The notes below the pieces were generated by a model that saw nothing but the letters and a program-made list of their open reading frames with translations, searched no databases and had not been told where the DNA came from. The position numbers were made by a program, and so were the translations under genes. A stretch of 64,000 bases of DNA from positions 2,294,001-2,358,000 of the forward strand of contig JAKCOZ010000010.1 in NCBI GenBank assembly GCA_022605955.1, in the 5' to 3' direction. How positions within the stretch are numbered: position 1 is the first letter of the stretch; each line of letters begins with the position of its first letter. Source of the stretch: Rallus limicola (Eukaryota > Chordata > Aves > Gruiformes > Rallidae). Positions 59,516 through 64,000 of this stretch are shown one piece after another.

Positions 59516-60004
59516 TGTCATGGTTTAACCCAGTGGGCAGCTAAAATAACCATACAGCTGTTGTCTCACTCCCCATGCCACTCAATGGGGTGGGGGAGAC
59601 CATTGAAAAGAAAAGATTCCAACAGGTAAAACTCGTGGATTGAGATAAAGACAGTTTAATGGGACGGAAAAGGAATATAGTATCAACAAAATACACAGCA
59701 CAGTTGCTCACCATCTGGAGCTGGCATTCAGCTAGTTCCTGAGCCGTGCTGCCTCCTGTCCAACCCCAAGTTATATGTTGAACATGATGTCATATGGTGT
59801 GGAATATCCCTTTGGCCAATTTGTGTCAGCAGTTAGGGCTGTTTCCCCTCCCAGCTTCTTAGGCATTTACAGCCTTCTTGTTGGCGGGATAGTATAAGAA
59901 GCTGAAAAGTCCATGAAAGTCCATAGCAACAACTAAAACCATAAGTGTGTCGGTGACATTCTCATCCTAAGAAAATTAACCCTGTCACAGCCAAAACCAG
60001 GGCA
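59516..60004 (+). mobile_element. Solo LTR, TGTCATGGTTTAACCC family (avian ERVL-like)
   Basis: Starts TGTCATGGTTTAACCC and ends CAGCCAAAACCAGGGCA. Internal phrases GATGTCATATGGTGTGG and GTTTAATGGGACGGAA match the damaged copy at 13330-13691 and, more distantly, the LTR pair in BRD9 and TRIP13. Confidence 0.85.
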
Positions 60005-61116
60005 AGGTAGATGTGGTACCTTCCTGTAGAGAGTCTAACTAGTGGAGGTACTGGGCACATAAATAACATGTCTACATCTTTTTTTTTCTTTTTCTTTTTT
60101 TTTGTCTTTCCCTCTCTTGGAAATATTAGTTCATTTAATAACAATTTTGAGCAGGCTTTTGTAAAGCATTATTGCATGTTCTTGTGTGTTGAGCAACTGT
60201 TCCTTAAATAAAAAAATGAAAAAAAAGTCAGACCATGTGAATCATTTTGTTGCTCAAAGCTTATTTTGCCCACATCTTATTTTTAAGACCTATAACTAAC
60301 TCTGTTTTAAGTCTTGGAAAGAATCAAGCACATGGGTAATGTGTTTATTTCTGCTTTGTAAGTGTGGGTGGTAGCTATCCCGTAACAGTCACAGGCATCA
60401 TAAACGCACTTTCTGTCCTTCTGGTATTGTGTGCTTCTTTTTGTGGTACTTTAATGCCTAGCTTTTCTGTCCCCTGCTTCCTTAATTAGCAGGCTCACTA
60501 CCTACGGGCAAATTTCTTTTTTAACCTTTGTTGTCTCATCCTGATCAGGCATTCCAGAGGTCACTTTGGAAATGAAGTTTGATATTCATCATAAATATAT
60601 TTTATACAGCACAAATATTATTAGATCAGCCTGCCAGCAAATGTATTCATTGTCCTGAGGCCATCATAAACAGTGGCCTTGCTTGACTGATATTTTTACA
60701 CTGACAGCTGGTGAGAACTTAAATTTCATGAGATCAGAAACTTCTGTTTTTCCACCTCTATTATCTGGACATTTCAGCTTAGTATGTGATGGCTTTTTTT
60801 TTTTATTTACTTTATATCTTGCTTTCAGTTTTTATGTCCTGTGTGTCCAGATATTGACAGCTTGCTATAAGATCTCATCCCCATGGCCAACACCAGAGTG
60901 AGACCACTATCATTAGCACCCAGAGGAGTAGTGGAAAAGTGAACATAACACCAGAAAAGAGGTAGAAGCTGGTAAATGTGTGTGTGTGCATGTTGTCTGT
61001 TAAATTTGTAATTGTGTTAATTTTTATTATCACATCTTTTTCTATATGCAAAGGCTCTACTATTCAAGGATACTCTGCTATCCTTGAATTAGATTGTTAA
61101 AAATTCCAATATGCTA
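60005..61116. other. Intergenic region, no gene recognised
   Basis: About 1.1 kb. It includes a T-rich run at 60078-60104 and a perfect hairpin with 11-bp arms (61062-61072 and 61079-61089, loop CTCTGC). Confidence 0.4.
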
Positions 61117-62945
61117 ACAGTGTCAGAGTCACAAATGGTTGATGTAGGAAGGAACCTCTAGAAGTCATCTGGTCCAACACTCCTGCGCGAGCAGGATTAG
61201 GCTGCAGTAGGCTGCCATGAACTGTGTCTATCTGGATGGCTTTTAAGTATCTCCAAGGATGGATACTCAAGAGCCTCCTTGACCAACCTGTGACAGTGCT
61301 CAGTTACCTCACAAGTGTCTCCTGGTATTCAGAGGGAACCTCCTGTGTTTGAGTTTATGCCCATTCCCTCTGGTCCTGTCACTGGGAACAACTGCAAAGA
61401 GACTGGCTTCATCCTCTTTGTACCCTCTGTGGTGGTTTGACCCTGGCTGGAGGCCAGATGCCCACCAAAGACACTCTGTCACTCCCCTTTTCAGCTGGAC
61501 AATGGAGAAAATACATATTGAGAGTCTCAGGAGTCGAAATGACAGGGAGAGATCATTCTGCAGTCAGCGTCATGGGCACAACAGACTCAACACAGAATAA
61601 GGGAAAGAAAACAATGTCATTTATTACACTACGCACACAGAGACACCAGACTCAGATACTGAGGAATACAAGCAGATCTTAAAACACCTCACCCCAGCCC
61701 TCCCTTCTTAGGAGACTCGACTTTAGTCATGATTTCGCTCCCTTCTTCTCCTGCTCATTGTGGCACAGGGAGGGGCAGGGACTGGGGGAATGGGGGTTTA
61801 GGTCAGTTTCTCACGAGTTGTTTTCCTTCTTCGGAGGGATGGGCATTCCTCACACCCTTCCCCTGCTCCAGCGTGTGGTCCCACCCACAGGAGACAGCCC
61901 TCCATGAACTTCTCCAGTGTGAGTCCTTTCCCATGGGGCTTCAGCTCTTCACCAGCTGCCCCAGCGTGGGTCACTGCCATGGGGTGCAGTCATATATCAT
62001 AGAATGTCTCTCTCAGGCCCAGACTGCTCCATCCTGGTTCTCCACTGGGTCACAAGTCACCCCCCAGCAAACCTGCTCTGGTGTGGATCTCCCTTTCTCT
62101 CTCTCTCATCTCTCTCTCTCTCCATGAGCTGAAAGAGCTGGCAGGGGCTTACTTCACTGCCTGTCACAGCATCTCCTGTCTGTCTCCTCCTGCACCGGTG
62201 TGGGGCCCCTCCACGGGCTGCAGGTGGGGTCTTGGCCTTTTCCATGGCTGAGCAGGGGGGACACCCCCTCCACCATGGGTTTCTCCACAGGCTGCTGGGG
62301 CATCTTTCTCTCTGGCACATGGAGCACCTCCTCCCCCGCTTATTTACTGACCCTGGTGTCTGCACAGTTTCTTACACCTTCTCACTCCCTTCTCTGGTGG
62401 CAAAAGGCAGGTGCTGGAGGTTTTTTCCTTCTTAAATGTGATTCCCAGAGGTGCTGTGACTATGACCGATGGGCTTGGCCTTTGTCAACAATGACTCCAG
62501 CCTTGAGCCAGCTGGTGTTTATTCTCTTGGGCCTACAGAAAGCTTCTGGCTGCTTCTTGCAGAAGCCACCCCTGCAGCCCCTCTCCTCCTCCACCAGAAC
62601 CTTGCCACGCAAAACTATAATACCCCCCCTTCAGACATTTATGTAAATTGATAGGATCTCCCCAGAGCCTTCTGTTTTCCAGGATGAACAGTCCCAGCTC
62701 TTCCAGCACTCCTCATAGAAGAGACACTCTAGTGCCTTAATCAACTTCATAGTTCTTTGTTGGACTTTCTCCAGTATGTTCATATCTCTTGTACTGGGGA
62801 ACCCAGCACTAGACAGAGTATTCCAGGTGTGGCCTGAGCAGAAGGAAAAAGTCACCTGCCTCAATCTGCCGGCAACAGAAATGACCTGTAAGCCATCTAG
62901 TGATTTCTTCATGATTCCAACAAGATTGAAGTCCTGCAGCTGCAC
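61117..62945 (-). mobile_element. CR1 LINE fragment split by an LTR insertion
   Basis: The antisense CR1 runs from 61117 to 61427 (GGAAGGAACCTCTAGAAGTC, then CTCTGGTCCTGTCACTGGG) and resumes at about 62622 with GATAGGATCTCCCCAGAGCC. The two parts are adjacent in the normal element, so the LTR between them arrived later. Confidence 0.88.
61428..62621 (+). mobile_element. Solo LTR of the TGTGGTGGTTTGACCC family, inserted in a CR1
   Basis: Starts TGTGGTGGTTTGACCCTGGC; the end lies near CCACGCAAAACTATAAT. ACCCTC before and ACCCCC after are a plausible 6-bp target duplication with one change. It contains imperfect tandem units around CTCCAGCGTGGGTCC-like phrases and a CT-rich run at 62093-62123. 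It is related to 42782-44095. Confidence 0.85.
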
Positions 62946-64000
62946 ACAGATTTCTAACTTATGTTTATTCCCCATGCTATATACATAAATGTACATGCAT
63001 TTCAGAGAGGCACTCCAGAATCCCCGTTTGCTAGTGAGGGTCTGTTTTTTTTCTAATGTTGTTACCTTGCTTACATACAAATGCTGAAGGTGCCCTGCCT
63101 AAGCCTTGTTTTGATGATTTTGTGTTTCCTTTCTGACACATCACCTCATGTCCTTTGCTCATCAACCCTAACCATCTCTCCCTCATTAGGCTACTGGTAA
63201 CTTTGTCCCTCCATTATCTTTCCTAGTTTAAATCCCTTCTTCCCAGGTCAGTAAGCAGTGGATCCTGTCTCTCCCAAAGTTATTTCATTTATTAATTACA
63301 GTTTAAAAGATGTGCTGCCTCTTTGCCCATAAACAAGATTCTGCGTGTAACAAATAGACCTGGAAAAAACCTCTTGCTGTGTCCTTTGCTATCGTGCACA
63401 TGGTATAAATACCAGATTTCATCCTGATAATTATCTTGTTCTATTATATATTTAAGGCAAGTATATTGGGTAAAATCCTCACACTGTAGGCATCTGAAAA
63501 CCTTTTTCAAGACAACCAGATTTGTAACCTTTTTTAAGCAAAGTACTTGTACTTCTACCTGTGAGGGTGGGTTATCACCATGATTTACAAAGTAGAAATT
63601 TGAGGCAATAATCTAATGATGATTAAAGATTTGACATTTGTCTCACCTTGTGGCTGGCTTACAAAGTAGGATTTTATTTTTCTGAAAAACTCTACTTCAT
63701 ATAAACCAGTGAGACAAGAGGTTTGTCCCACTATAGGAAAGCATGCTTTTTACAAGTTATTTCAAGATTGTGTAAAATGTAGTCAGGGACCTCACCCTCC
63801 CTGGGTCAAGTGCTATAAATATTCTTAACTTGACCCTAACATAATTTCTTTTAACTTGCACAGAATAGGGAGAAGGATTCTGGTGAATCTTTTTTACTTT
63901 TATAGCCTATGTTAGACTGTGTGTATGTGTATGTAGGAGAAAATGTTTCTTCAGCTCAGCTGAACATGGAGAGCAGACAGTAAAAGTGCTGCATATAATT
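62946..64000. other. Right-edge region, no gene recognised
   Basis: About 1 kb of AT-rich sequence. In human the next gene after TRIP13 in this direction is NKD2, but I found no exon resembling it before the window ends. Confidence 0.4.

Overview
The window is bird nuclear DNA. The evidence is many CR1 LINE fragments ending in the ATTCTATGATT-type tail, several avian-type solo LTRs (TGTCATGGTTTAACCC and TGTGGTGGTTTGACCC beginnings), and long AT-rich introns around exons that translate to highly conserved vertebrate proteins. The species cannot be fixed from the sequence.

Two protein-coding genes sit head to head in the left half. BRD9 (minus strand, 1-17308) encodes the bromodomain subunit of the non-canonical BAF (SWI/SNF) chromatin remodeller. 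Eleven coding exons are visible, from the start codon to the middle of the protein, and the rest lies left of base 1. TRIP13 (plus strand, 17892-33658) is complete: 13 coding exons join with consistent phase into 432 codons plus stop, encoding the AAA+ ATPase that remodels HORMA-domain proteins in the spindle checkpoint and meiosis. The start codons are 583 bp apart inside a CpG-rich region that must hold a shared bidirectional promoter. The same gene pair and orientation is known from human 5p15.33.

The introns carry insertions. Two nearly identical solo LTRs in the same orientation (15749-16317 and 23798-24380) bracket the shared promoter. A CR1 lies within about 40 bp of the BRD9 exon 1 donor, and three same-strand CR1 copies sit back to back in TRIP13 intron 6.

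From about 33.8 kb to the right edge I recognise no host gene. This part holds a degenerate interstitial telomeric tract of about 0.9 kb (CCCTAA strand, 36678-37592), a decayed retroviral env-like remnant with polypurine-like tract and LTR on the minus strand (about 37.9-39.7 kb), several solo LTRs (42782-44095, 44496-44898, 58560-58940, 59516-60004, 61428-62621), more CR1 pieces including one split by an LTR, and a 68-bp near-perfect palindrome at 45579-45646. The strongest candidates for a second look are the interstitial telomeric tract, the palindrome, the env/LTR remnant and the LTR pair around the promoter.

Exon boundaries were placed by hand from splice dinucleotides, phase and remembered vertebrate protein sequences. 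No alignment was run.
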